Assembly (NCBI GenBank): GCA_002477625.1
Contig: DLQQ01000077.1
Coordinates: forward strand, 61,614-90,222
Source: Candidatus Arcticimaribacter sp. UBA7428
GTDB taxonomy: Bacteria > Bacteroidota > Bacteroidia > Flavobacteriales > Flavobacteriaceae
DNA length: 28,609 bases
Reading direction: 5' to 3'
Numbering within the stretch: position 1 is the first letter of the stretch; the number at the start of each line of letters is the position of its first letter. Positions 1 to 7,135 of this stretch are shown here, piece by piece. Made by a program: the position numbers and the translations under genes. The notes below the pieces were generated by a model. It searched no databases. It was not told the DNA's origin and was given only the letters and a program-made list of their open reading frames with translations.

Positions 1-1
1 A

Positions 2-892
2 GGTGTTTTGACTATTAGAGATGTTTATGAATTAGAGGCTACCATTGCTTCTCAAGAACAAGCGGTAATTCAGGCAGAAAACAGTCTGCGTTTAACAAAG
101 ATCAATTTAGCACAATTGCTCTTGATTACCGATTACGAAAACTTCGATATAGCCGTTGAAACTTTTGATATTCCATTTCCTCAAATTCTAGAAAAAACGC
201 CTAAAGCGATCTATGAGGAAGCATTGACTCACAGAAACGATATAAAATTATCCATCACCAATTTGGAGATATCGAAAGCTGATATTGAAATTGCTAAAAC
301 AGGACTTCAACCCTCGCTCTCTGCATTTTATAGTTACAGTACAAGATTGTCGTATAGCGACCGATTAACTGGGACAGGAGTGTTTGATGATGTACCTATT
401 GGAACTGTTGCTACTACAGGACAAGAAGTTATTCGTTCGATTGAACAAACTAGAGTTATAGGGCCTCAAGCCTTGAGCACTCAATTCAGAATGAACGATG
501 GTCATAATTTTGGAGTCCAATTGAGTATTCCAATTTTGAATGGATTCGCTGCAAAAAACAATGTTAAGCGCAGCAAAGTAAACTTGATGCGTTCCGAAAA
601 TCAATTCGAACAACAAAAACTCAATTTAGAAACTACCGTAAACCAAGCCTATAATGATGCTAAGGGAGCATATAATTTTTATAAAGCTGCTCAAAAAACG
701 GTTATTGCTCGAAACGACGCCTACGACGATGCAATCAAACGATTTGATGCTGGGGTCATGAACTCGTTCGAATTCACTCAAATCAAACAACGCTATGAAA
801 CATCTGTTTCGGATGAATTACGCGCCAAGTATGATTATATATTTAAACTTAAAGTGCTCGAGTTTTATTTTGGACTAAAACTTGAAATTTAG
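2..892 (+). CDS. TolC-family outer-membrane efflux protein, 5'-truncated by the window edge
   Basis: This is the C-terminal part of an outer-membrane efflux channel of the TolC/OEP family, which pairs with an inner-membrane pump and a periplasmic adaptor to expel substrates. The reading frame is open to the left edge (it reads GVLTIRDVYELE from base 2), so the real start lies outside the window; the TTG at 8 is not a credible start. About 296 residues are visible. They show the family's alternation of long amphipathic helices rich in Gln, Glu and Asn (for example ATIASQEQAVIQAENSL) with short beta-barrel stretches (LQPSLSAFYSYSTR; NFGVQLSIPILNGFAAKNNV), and a final helix with the typical RFDAGVMNSFEFTQIKQRY. 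The adaptor and pump genes would be expected upstream or elsewhere. tsaB follows after 26 bases but appears to have its own promoter. The family is clear; the substrate cannot be told. Confidence 0.9.
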   Translation, partial: GVLTIRDVYELEATIASQEQAVIQAENSLRLTKINLAQLLLITDYENFDIAVETFDIPFPQILEKTPKAIYEEALTHRNDIKLSITNLEISKADIEIAKTGLQPSLSAFYSYSTRLSYSDRLTGTGVFDDVPIGTVATTGQEVIRSIEQTRVIGPQALSTQFRMNDGHNFGVQLSIPILNGFAAKNNVKRSKVNLMRSENQFEQQKLNLETTVNQAYNDAKGAYNFYKAAQKTVIARNDAYDDAIKRFDAGVMNSFEFTQIKQRYETSVSDELRAKYDYIFKLKVLEFYFGLKLEI

Positions 893-914
893 AAGCCAGT
901 TCTTCTTAATTTTG
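882..914 (+). promoter_or_regulatory. Putative Bacteroidota promoter of tsaB
   Basis: A perfect TAnnTTTG element (TAATTTTG, 907-914) has a TTG at 882-884, 22 bases upstream, which fits the -33/-7 architecture of Bacteroidota sigma-A promoters. The -7 element ends only four bases before the tsaB ATG at 919, so the transcript would start at or very near the start codon. The -33 half lies inside the end of the tolC gene. The match is seen in the sequence; its activity is inferred. Confidence 0.55.
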
Positions 915-918
915 TAGC

Positions 919-1596
919 ATGTCTTATTTGTTACATCTTGAAACCGCTACAACGAATTGTTCAGTAGCACTATCACAAAACGGAAATCTGCTGCATTGTA
1001 TTGAAAATAATGAAGCAGATTTTCGTCATAGTGACTACCTCCATTTATTTATCGAACAACTTTTGAATAAGGCTCAAATTGAAGTCAAGCAATTGTCTGC
1101 TGTTGCTGTTAGTATGGGCCCAGGTTCCTACACAGGTCTGCGAATTGGCATTTCTTCTGCGAAAGGCTTGTGCTATGCCAATGACCTACCTTTAATTGCT
1201 GTAAACAGTTTAGAAGTTCTCGCAGCTGCCTATAGCGCTCAAGACGACGATATTCTGATTCCAATGTTTGATGCCCGAAGAATGGAAGTTTACGCACTTG
1301 TATTAAATGCTCAAAAAGAAGTCCTTCAAGCAACTGAGGCGGTAATCGTAACCCCAGATTCTTTTCAAGAATTTCAAAGCCAAGGGCGTTTGGTTTTTTT
1401 CGGAAATGGAGCTACAAAGTGCAAGGATGTGATTCCTCTTACAAACTCACTTTTTGTTGAGGAACTTCAATTCCCTTCGGCTCGCAATATGGTGGCACTT
1501 GTAACTGCAAAATTTGAAGCCAACAGCACCGAAGATGTTGCCTATTTTGAACCTTTTTATCTCAAAGATTTTTACACGAATATGCCTAAGCGTTAG
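919..1596 (+). CDS. tsaB: tRNA threonylcarbamoyladenosine biosynthesis protein TsaB
   Basis: TsaB is the catalytically inactive ASKHA-fold partner of TsaD in the complex that attaches threonylcarbamoyl to A37 of ANN-decoding tRNAs (t6A). The 225-residue length is normal. The N terminus (LHLETATTNCSVALSQNG) matches the family's opening strand, and the signature SMGPGSYTGLRIGISSAKG lies at residues 65-83. TsaB lacks the metal-binding histidines of TsaD, and no HxxxH is seen here. Its stop region overlaps the convergent DUF255 gene by 11 bases, with no terminator between them. The start is the only ATG that gives the complete N-terminal strand, and a TAnnTTTG element lies directly in front of it. 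Function is confidently assigned from family knowledge. Confidence 0.95.
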   Translation: MSYLLHLETATTNCSVALSQNGNLLHCIENNEADFRHSDYLHLFIEQLLNKAQIEVKQLSAVAVSMGPGSYTGLRIGISSAKGLCYANDLPLIAVNSLEVLAAAYSAQDDDILIPMFDARRMEVYALVLNAQKEVLQATEAVIVTPDSFQEFQSQGRLVFFGNGATKCKDVIPLTNSLFVEELQFPSARNMVALVTAKFEANSTEDVAYFEPFYLKDFYTNMPKR

Positions 1597-3622
1597 CAGT
1601 TTCTTGTAACCTCCTTTGCACCTCATCTTGAGATTCTAGAGGAATACCGCATTGATTGTTTCTGCACAAATAATATTTTGTTTTACCCTCAGAAACTCTG
1701 TTTCGAAATAAGGGTAGAGTAGAGGTTTCTGCTGCTGCCCAACTACAATTAACAGTAAAAGATTGTTGTAGTTTTTTTGTATCCTTTTTAGCATTGGGCC
1801 CTACAGCCACTACTTCGTAACCTGGTTTTAGAAGCCTTAGTCCAACCGCAAGCCAATAGCTATAACTTCTTGGATAGGATATTATTTCCGATTTACATGC
1901 CAGCACCATGGCTTCCGCTTGTAACTTCAATTCTGGCCTAACCAAGTGATTGGAAAGACGAATCAAATTTTCTGCCATAACAGCATTCGAAGAAGGAATT
2001 ACATTATCAGTTTTTTCTTTGGTGCGAACAACCAACTCAGAACTTGAACTGAAATAAAAGAGTGGTCCGTTTTTATCTTTAAATAAGCGTTGGCAAACGT
2101 TCATTATTTTTTCTGCTTGAAGAATATAGTGCTCATCAAAAACAGTTTCATAAGCATCGATATACAACTTTATAACGGCTGCATAATCTTCTAAAAAAGC
2201 ATCTATTTTGTTGACTCCTTTTTTCGAAATCCGCTTCAATTCTCCTTCTTCGTCAACAAAATTCGCTTCAATAAAAGCAAGGTTTTTTAGTGCAAGATCC
2301 TTGTAAGCAGAATCCCCAAAACTACGATAAGCATCTAAAAAACCGGAACTAAGAATGGCATTCCAAGAACAAATGATTTTATCATCTAATCGAGGACGTG
2401 CGCGCTTATTTCGTTCTTTTAAAAGCGTTACATTCCAGCGAATCACCTTTACTTTTAGCTCAGAAAGTTCCAGCCCGTGCAGTTTGGCGAAAACCTCATC
2501 GGTTTGCATTCTTCTCAACACATAGTTGCCGTCTTCCCAATATCCATCATCATTGATAGCGTAATAGGCGGCTACTTGAAGATATTCTTTTGGGAATAGT
2601 TCTTGAATTTCATTTTTTGTCCAAACATAAAAAGCACCCTCAACTAGTTTTTGATTTGCGTTCAGGCTATCTGCATCAAGTGCCGCATAAAAACCACCCT
2701 CGGGAGTATACAGCTCCTTTTTTAGAAAAGAAATGGTTTTGTCTATAGTTTCCTGATAGAGCGCTTTTGGCTCTTCTCGATGGGCTTGGGCATATAAAGA
2801 AATCAATTGCCCGTTGTCGTAACCCATTTTTTCGAAATGTGGAATATGCCATTCGGCATCGACTGCATAACGTGAAAATCCACCATGTACGGCATCGAAA
2901 ACACCACCCAGAGCCATTCGTTCTAGCGAAAAATGAAAATGATCTCGTGCATCTTTATTGGAACAGAGAATACCTCCTTGTTGAAAGAAACGAAGTAAGG
3001 TTGGCATCATGAATTTGGGAGCCCCGATAAGCCCACCATTTTGAGCGTCTTTTTTAGAAACCAACTGATCTAAGCCAGCAGCAATTTCTTCTAAATTCAA
3101 CCCTTCTTTCAAGGGTTCATCAACCTCAAAATGAGCCAATCCCTTTTCTAAATTGTCAGCGTATTGAATAAGTTCTTCGGGTTTTTCTCTAGCAAGTTTA
3201 CTGATCTGTGTTAGGACTTGCATCCACCGCTCTTTTGGGAAATAAGTTCCTCCCCAAATGGGTCTTCCATCGGGAAGGGCAATCATATTGAGTGGCCATC
3301 CTCCTTGACCGCTGATCAATTGTAAGGCATTCATATAGACCTGATCCACGTCTGGACGTTCTTCGCGATCTACTTTAATATTAATGTAATTCGCATTCAT
3401 CAAGGCGGCTACTTCTTCGTCTTCAAAGCATTCATGCTCCATGACGTGGCACCAATGGCAAGATGCGTATCCGATACTGATTAAAAGCAGTTTGCCTTCA
3501 CCCTGTGCTTGCTCTAAGTTAGACTGTGTCCACGGAAACCAATTTACAGGATTGTGTGCATGTTGAAGAAGATAAGCGCTTAGCTCCTCGATTAGCGCAT
3601 TGGTATGTTGTTTCGCTTCCAA
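1586..3622 (-). CDS. DUF255/YyaL family thioredoxin-fold protein (SSP411-like)
   Basis: A 678-residue protein of the YyaL/SSP411 (spermatogenesis-associated protein 20) family. The N-terminal thioredoxin-like domain spans roughly residues 1-165. It contains the conserved HAHNPVNWFPW segment and a CxxC in SCHWCHVMEHECFED (Cys55, Cys58), followed by NIKVDREERPDVDQVYM. The rest resembles an (alpha/alpha)6 barrel of the cellobiose-2-epimerase/N-acylglucosamine-epimerase type (GGVFDAVHGGFSRYAVD; PHFEKMGYDNGQL; LDDKIICSWN). The biochemical role of the family is not settled; a redox or sugar-handling role has been suggested. There is no signal peptide, so it is probably cytoplasmic. It starts five bases after the nifU-like stop and is very likely cotranscribed with it. 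Its 3' end overlaps tsaB by 11 bases. Confidence 0.9.
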   Translation of the reverse strand: MEAKQHTNALIEELSAYLLQHAHNPVNWFPWTQSNLEQAQGEGKLLLISIGYASCHWCHVMEHECFEDEEVAALMNANYINIKVDREERPDVDQVYMNALQLISGQGGWPLNMIALPDGRPIWGGTYFPKERWMQVLTQISKLAREKPEELIQYADNLEKGLAHFEVDEPLKEGLNLEEIAAGLDQLVSKKDAQNGGLIGAPKFMMPTLLRFFQQGGILCSNKDARDHFHFSLERMALGGVFDAVHGGFSRYAVDAEWHIPHFEKMGYDNGQLISLYAQAHREEPKALYQETIDKTISFLKKELYTPEGGFYAALDADSLNANQKLVEGAFYVWTKNEIQELFPKEYLQVAAYYAINDDGYWEDGNYVLRRMQTDEVFAKLHGLELSELKVKVIRWNVTLLKERNKRARPRLDDKIICSWNAILSSGFLDAYRSFGDSAYKDLALKNLAFIEANFVDEEGELKRISKKGVNKIDAFLEDYAAVIKLYIDAYETVFDEHYILQAEKIMNVCQRLFKDKNGPLFYFSSSSELVVRTKEKTDNVIPSSNAVMAENLIRLSNHLVRPELKLQAEAMVLACKSEIISYPRSYSYWLAVGLRLLKPGYEVVAVGPNAKKDTKKLQQSFTVNCSWAAAETSTLPLFRNRVSEGKTKYYLCRNNQCGIPLESQDEVQRRLQETANA

Positions 3623-3627
3623 AGGAA

Positions 3628-4521
3628 TTATCCATTGATAGCGTTGACCGTAGATACTTTTCCAGGAAGCATTTCTTTCAGCATGTTCTCAATTCCACTT
3701 TTTAAAGTAAAAGTAGAGGAAGGGCAGCCACTACACGCTCCTTGAAGGATGACATGTACACTTTTGTCTTCTGTATTATAGGAATCGAAAAGGATGTTAC
3801 CTCCATCTGCAGCAACTGCTGGTTTGATGTATTCTTCGATGATGCCAACAATTTGTTGAGAAATATCATCCAAGGGAGCTGCAGCTTCTTGAGGGTTTTC
3901 AGCTTTTACTTCTTCTATAACCGCTGTCAAAATTTCATTACCTTCTTCGAGGTAGGAACGAAGGAATTCGCGAATTTCAAGAACAATTTCATCCCATTCT
4001 GCGACATCAAATTTGGTGATAGAAATATAATTGGTGTCCATAAACACTTCTTTTACAAAAGGAAAATGGAAAAGTTTTTGAGCTAAAGGCGCATGGGTAG
4101 TCTCGTCTATGGTTTTGTATTCAAAAATTTGCTCTACTAGTTTTTTGTTTGCAACAAACTTCATTACTCCGGGGTTTGGAGTGCTCTCTGCATAAATTGT
4201 AATTGGTACTTTCTTTAGTGGTTGCGTTTCATTCAAAACTACGCCGCCTTTATTCAGATAGTTTTCTATTTCTAGCGACACATCTTCCAAAACATCCTTC
4301 CACTCCAAAATATTGAAACGCTCAATTTCTAAAGCTTCTTTTTTAAGAACAACTGACTTTACAAAAGGAAGGTAGAACATTTGTTGTACCAAAGGTGCAT
4401 CTTTAGCTTCATCTATATTATTGTATTTAGACGCCTGAACGAGCTCTAGTGCTGGTGAAAGTTCAAATCGAGCAACAGTTTGGTCTTGGGTTTGTGAAGG
4501 CGTTACGGTATATGTGGTCAT
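3628..4521 (-). CDS. NifU-family Fe-S scaffold with duplicated Nfu N-domain
   Basis: An Nfu-type carrier that assembles Fe-S clusters and passes them to client proteins. From the start chosen here it is 297 residues. The C-terminal NifU domain (about 221-290) keeps the cluster-binding CxxC in GACSGCPSST (Cys263, Cys266). Ahead of it are two related Nfu_N-like modules: residues 3-92 and 108-194. Both share the pattern APL(V/A)Q(Q/K)(M/L)F...PFVK.V followed by I(E/T)(R/K)F(N/D)..EW, while the second alone keeps the canonical STPNPGVMKF. An upstream in-frame ATG at 4563 exists, but a promoter-like TATTTTTG (4535-4542) lies inside that 14-residue extension, whose sequence (TDCSFVYFCKKFA) does not look conserved; 4521 is therefore preferred. 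The DUF255 gene follows after five bases. Confidence 0.93.
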   Translation of the reverse strand: MTTYTVTPSQTQDQTVARFELSPALELVQASKYNNIDEAKDAPLVQQMFYLPFVKSVVLKKEALEIERFNILEWKDVLEDVSLEIENYLNKGGVVLNETQPLKKVPITIYAESTPNPGVMKFVANKKLVEQIFEYKTIDETTHAPLAQKLFHFPFVKEVFMDTNYISITKFDVAEWDEIVLEIREFLRSYLEEGNEILTAVIEEVKAENPQEAAAPLDDISQQIVGIIEEYIKPAVAADGGNILFDSYNTEDKSVHVILQGACSGCPSSTFTLKSGIENMLKEMLPGKVSTVNAING

Positions 4522-4534
4522 TGCAAATTTTTTA

Positions 4535-4563
4535 CAAAAATACACAAAACTACAATCTGTCAA
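4535..4563 (-). promoter_or_regulatory. Putative promoter of the nifU-DUF255 operon
   Basis: On the minus strand, TTG (4563-4561, within TTGACA) is followed after 18 bases by TATTTTTG (4542-4535), a perfect TAnnTTTG. The element ends 13 bases before the chosen ATG at 4521. A second perfect match, TAGTTTTG (4552-4545), lies in between but has no suitably spaced -33 partner. This arrangement decides the start codon: the longer ATG at 4563 would be upstream of the transcription start. Confidence 0.6.
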
Positions 4564-4597
4564 GACGTTTTAGTGGATTTCATTTTTATGAAAGTAG

Positions 4598-4605
4598 TAT
4601 CTTCG
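4598..4605 (+). promoter_or_regulatory. Weak -7-like element before the gamma-carbonic anhydrase gene
   Basis: TATCTTCG matches TAnnTTTG with one mismatch and ends 14 bases before the ATG at 4620. No convincing TTG lies at the right distance upstream. It would form a divergent pair with the nifU promoter 35 bases away. Confidence 0.3.
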
Positions 4606-4619
4606 GTTAAAAGAAAATC

Positions 4620-5141
4620 ATGCTCATCAAAACTGTCCGCGGTTTTACTCCCCAGTGGGGATCTGACTGCTTTGTTGCTGAAAATGCAACCCTCATAGGA
4701 GATTTAATCATGGGAGATCAATGCTCGGTCTGGTATCAGGCTGTCATTCGAGGCGATGTAAACGCTATTCGAGTTGGAAATCGGGTTAATATTCAAGATG
4801 GAGCCGTCATACATGCAACCTATGAAAAGGCAGCTACCACGATCGGTGACGATGTTTCAATTGGACACAATGCCATTGTTCACGGATGTATACTTAAAAA
4901 CAAGGTGTTGGTTGGTATGGGAAGCATCATCATGGACAATTGTATTGTCGAATCCAATAGCATCATTGCCGCGGGGAGTGTTGTTACTCAAAACACCCAT
5001 ATTCCTGAAGGGACAATTTATGCTGGAATTCCTGCTCGAAAGATTAAAGACATAGATCCTGAGTTACAAAAAAGAGAAATTGAGCGTATCGCCAAAAATT
5101 ATTTGATGTATTCCAGTTGGTTTAAGCCGGATCAGAAGTAA
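4620..5141 (+). CDS. Gamma-carbonic anhydrase-like hexapeptide-repeat protein
   Basis: A 173-residue left-handed beta-helix protein of the gamma-carbonic anhydrase/PaaY/YrdA family. Successive hexapeptide turns run from about residue 10 to 135 (ENATLIGDLIMGD; VGNRVNIQDGAVIHA; IGDDVSIGHNAIVHGC). The three metal-ligand histidines of the Cam family are all present, at residues 65, 83 and 88, as are the conserved Arg44-Gly-Asp46 and Gln59-Asp60. It lacks the acidic loop of Methanosarcina Cam that carries the proton-shuttle Glu, as most bacterial homologues do, so carbonic anhydrase activity cannot be assumed; a hydrolase or scaffold role is possible. The C terminus (YSSWFKPDQ) is family-typical. 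Its 3' end overlaps the convergent murI by 20 bases. Confidence 0.9.
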   Translation: MLIKTVRGFTPQWGSDCFVAENATLIGDLIMGDQCSVWYQAVIRGDVNAIRVGNRVNIQDGAVIHATYEKAATTIGDDVSIGHNAIVHGCILKNKVLVGMGSIIMDNCIVESNSIIAAGSVVTQNTHIPEGTIYAGIPARKIKDIDPELQKREIERIAKNYLMYSSWFKPDQK

Positions 5142-5919
5142 GCGGGCGTACTTCTGCTTCTTTTGGAATAAAACCTAGTAAGCTTGAGTTTTTAGCAGAA
5201 CTGAAATATTGAATACTTCCAGTTTCTTGGGTTAGGCACAGCAGCTGATTTTCTTTTAAGATTTTATGGGTTTGTTTGGCAACCGCCTCAGCACTATCAA
5301 TAATCTGAATATTATTTGGAAGGATCTTTTTGAGTAAAGGCAACAAGAATGGGTAATGTGTGCAACCCAAAACAAGGGCATCTATATTTTGCTCAAGCAT
5401 CGGTTTTATATAAGAACCTACAAGCGTTGCAAGTTTTGGATCATCTAATGGACCAGTTTCAATAGCTTCTACCAAACCGTTGCCCACTTGCTCAACCACA
5501 AGAACATCTTGGGTGTAGGCAGCACTTGTCTGAGTGAATAATGCACTGCTGAGTGTGCCTTGGGTTGCTAAAACGCCAACAACTTTAGTTTTACTGTTCA
5601 GTGCTGCGGGCTTGATGGCTGGTTCAATCCCAATGAACGGAATGGAGTAAGTAGTTCTTAAGGTTTCGATCGCATTTGTTGTCGCCGTATTACAGGCCAC
5701 GACTATAACTTTACAGCCTTTATCGATCAAAGCTTGAACAATAATATTACAGCGCTCTAAAATTTCTTCTCTGCTTTTTAGACCATAAGGGGCATGTGCA
5801 TCATCCGAAACATATAAAAATTTCTCTTGGGGTAAGAGGTGTTGTAGTGCTGGTAAAAGGGTTAAGCCACCAATACCAGAGTCGAATACGCCAATAAAAG
5901 AATTTCTATTTGTTTCCAT
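5122..5919 (-). CDS. murI: Glutamate racemase
   Basis: MurI interconverts L- and D-glutamate, supplying D-Glu for peptidoglycan. At 265 residues it is of normal length. All catalytic landmarks are visible: VFDSGIGGLTLLPAL at 11-25, the first catalytic Cys76 in VVACNTATTNA, and the second Cys186 followed by His188 in LGCTHYPFLLPLL. It follows the envelope operon nadK-porG-uppS-bamA-ompH-ompH in order, yet a strong intrinsic terminator lies between it and the last ompH, with the T-run ending three bases before the murI ATG. Transcription must therefore rely on read-through or on a promoter not evident in the gap. The 3' end overlaps the gamma-carbonic anhydrase gene by 20 bases. Confidence 0.96.
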   Translation of the reverse strand: METNRNSFIGVFDSGIGGLTLLPALQHLLPQEKFLYVSDDAHAPYGLKSREEILERCNIIVQALIDKGCKVIVVACNTATTNAIETLRTTYSIPFIGIEPAIKPAALNSKTKVVGVLATQGTLSSALFTQTSAAYTQDVLVVEQVGNGLVEAIETGPLDDPKLATLVGSYIKPMLEQNIDALVLGCTHYPFLLPLLKKILPNNIQIIDSAEAVAKQTHKILKENQLLCLTQETGSIQYFSSAKNSSLLGFIPKEAEVRPLTSDPA

Positions 5920-5922
5920 GGT

Positions 5923-5957
5923 AAAAAAAAACTGCCTTATAGCAATATAAGGCAGTT
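5923..5957 (-). terminator. Intrinsic terminator after the ompH genes, abutting murI
   Basis: A perfect 12-bp stem (5957-5946 with 5941-5930, core AACTGCCTTATA) with a 4-base loop is followed on the minus strand by nine T residues (5931-5923, the first two shared with the stem). It lies 26 bases past the stop of the second ompH and is the only recognisable terminator of the nadK-to-ompH operon. The T-run ends at 5923 and the murI ATG begins at 5919. Confidence 0.85.
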
Positions 5958-5983
5958 CAGATTGATATTGTTAGGAAGTTATT

Positions 5984-6493
5984 CTAAAATCCTAAGTCAG
6001 CTTTAACATCAGCCATTAAGTCTTTTCCTTTAGCCATAATTACACTTCCACCTGCACTTGCATCAAGAACGTAGTCATAACCTTGAGCCAGTGCGATTTT
6101 CTCAATTGCTGCTCTTGCTTTTTCGTATAAAGGACGCATCATTTCACCTTGTTTTTTCTGCAAATCTTGTGCAGCAGTTTCACGATACTTTTGAATATTT
6201 TGTTGCATGCTCTCTAATTCTGTTTGACGTGCTTGGTTGGTTACGTCAGTTTGATTAGCGGCATCTGCAGAATACGATTGAGCTTTAGTAGTAAACTCTT
6301 TGTATGTGTTTTCAATTTCTTTAGTGTATGTTTCTTCAACAGCCTGAAGTTGCTTTTGTGCAGCGATAACCTCTGGCATTTCACTAATTAGTTTTTGGGT
6401 GTCAATGTGTGCAATCTTAGACTGTGCAAAAGTAGCAGTCAATGGTAATGCAAACATTAAGGTAGCAAGTAAAAGTGATTTTAAATTCTTCAT
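5984..6493 (-). CDS. OmpH/Skp-family periplasmic chaperone (second copy)
   Basis: A 169-residue Skp-like chaperone that would hold unfolded outer-membrane proteins on their way to BamA. It has a clear signal peptide (MKNLKSLLLATLMFALPLTATFAQ, cut after about residue 24), then the family's opening strand KIAHIDTQKLISEMPEV. A long charged, Gln-rich coiled coil follows, then the C-terminal strand YDYVLDASAGGSVIMAKGKD, which re-forms the small beta body. It lies 26 bases downstream of a second OmpH-family gene and at the end of the bamA operon, ahead of a strong terminator. Length and architecture match E. coli Skp (161 residues), and it looks more canonical than its paralogue. Confidence 0.92.
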   Translation of the reverse strand: MKNLKSLLLATLMFALPLTATFAQSKIAHIDTQKLISEMPEVIAAQKQLQAVEETYTKEIENTYKEFTTKAQSYSADAANQTDVTNQARQTELESMQQNIQKYRETAAQDLQKKQGEMMRPLYEKARAAIEKIALAQGYDYVLDASAGGSVIMAKGKDLMADVKADLGF

Positions 6494-6519
6494 TGTTTTA
6501 AATTTAATTGAGAATATTT

Positions 6520-7134
6520 TTAATTTTTGTTTAGTTTTTTAACTTGTTCTTTGGCTTTGTTAATTTGATTTTTTCTTTTTTCGAGTTGTGATTTTCGATC
6601 TTCAATTCGATCTTGAGCATTTATTTTTCTCAAAACTAGGTCGCTAATATCGTAATTTTTTGCGGAATATAACATAACCAAGTCCGAAGATCTGTCGAAA
6701 ATGAAATCATATTTTCGTTCTTGAGCTATTTCACGCACAATTCCCAATACACGATCCTGTATTGGCTTCAGAAGTTTTGATTTTTGGAGCATCAAAGCAC
6801 CCCCTGGTCCGAATTTCTGTGTTTGTAGATTGACAATATCTTTTGCAAAACCATTGATTTCTTGTTCACGGTCCGAAATCAAGTTAGGAGTTAACAATGC
6901 TTTCTCTGCATTGAGGGCATCTTCTAGTTTTTTTAATTGTAATTTCTGTAATTCAATTTCCTTTTTCCAGGTTTCAACCTTCTTATTCAGCAGTTGATTT
7001 GCAGTTTTGTATTCGTCTACATTTTCTAGAATTACATCCATATCGATATAACCTATGCGAACTCCACGTTGTGCCCAATTGATTTGTGTACACATCAAGG
7101 TTAGGAAAAGCAGGAAGGAGCTAAATCGTTTCAT
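6520..7134 (-). CDS. OmpH/Skp-family periplasmic chaperone (first copy)
   Basis: A 204-residue OmpH/Skp relative, longer than the downstream copy. The signal peptide is MKRFSSFLLFLTLMCTQINWAQ, and the mature part opens with RVRIGYIDMDVILENV-like sequence (RGVRIGYIDMDVILENVDEY). The coiled-coil arm follows (about residues 45-125) and then YDFIFDRSSDLVMLYSAKNYDIS. Unlike the second copy it ends in an extra Lys/Arg-rich helix (DRKSQLEKRKNQINKAKEQVKK). An upstream ATG at 7152 would add MDNNSK and overlap bamA by 17 bases. The ATG at 7134 gives a textbook signal peptide and starts one base after the bamA stop, so it is preferred. Cotranscribed with bamA. Confidence 0.9.
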   Translation of the reverse strand: MKRFSSFLLFLTLMCTQINWAQRGVRIGYIDMDVILENVDEYKTANQLLNKKVETWKKEIELQKLQLKKLEDALNAEKALLTPNLISDREQEINGFAKDIVNLQTQKFGPGGALMLQKSKLLKPIQDRVLGIVREIAQERKYDFIFDRSSDLVMLYSAKNYDISDLVLRKINAQDRIEDRKSQLEKRKNQINKAKEQVKKLNKN

Positions 7135-7135
7135 T

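Noticed and set aside
4774..5055. A 93-codon frame within the gamma-carbonic anhydrase gene
   Set aside because: Shadow of the hexapeptide-repeat gene, in which all metal ligands are intact.
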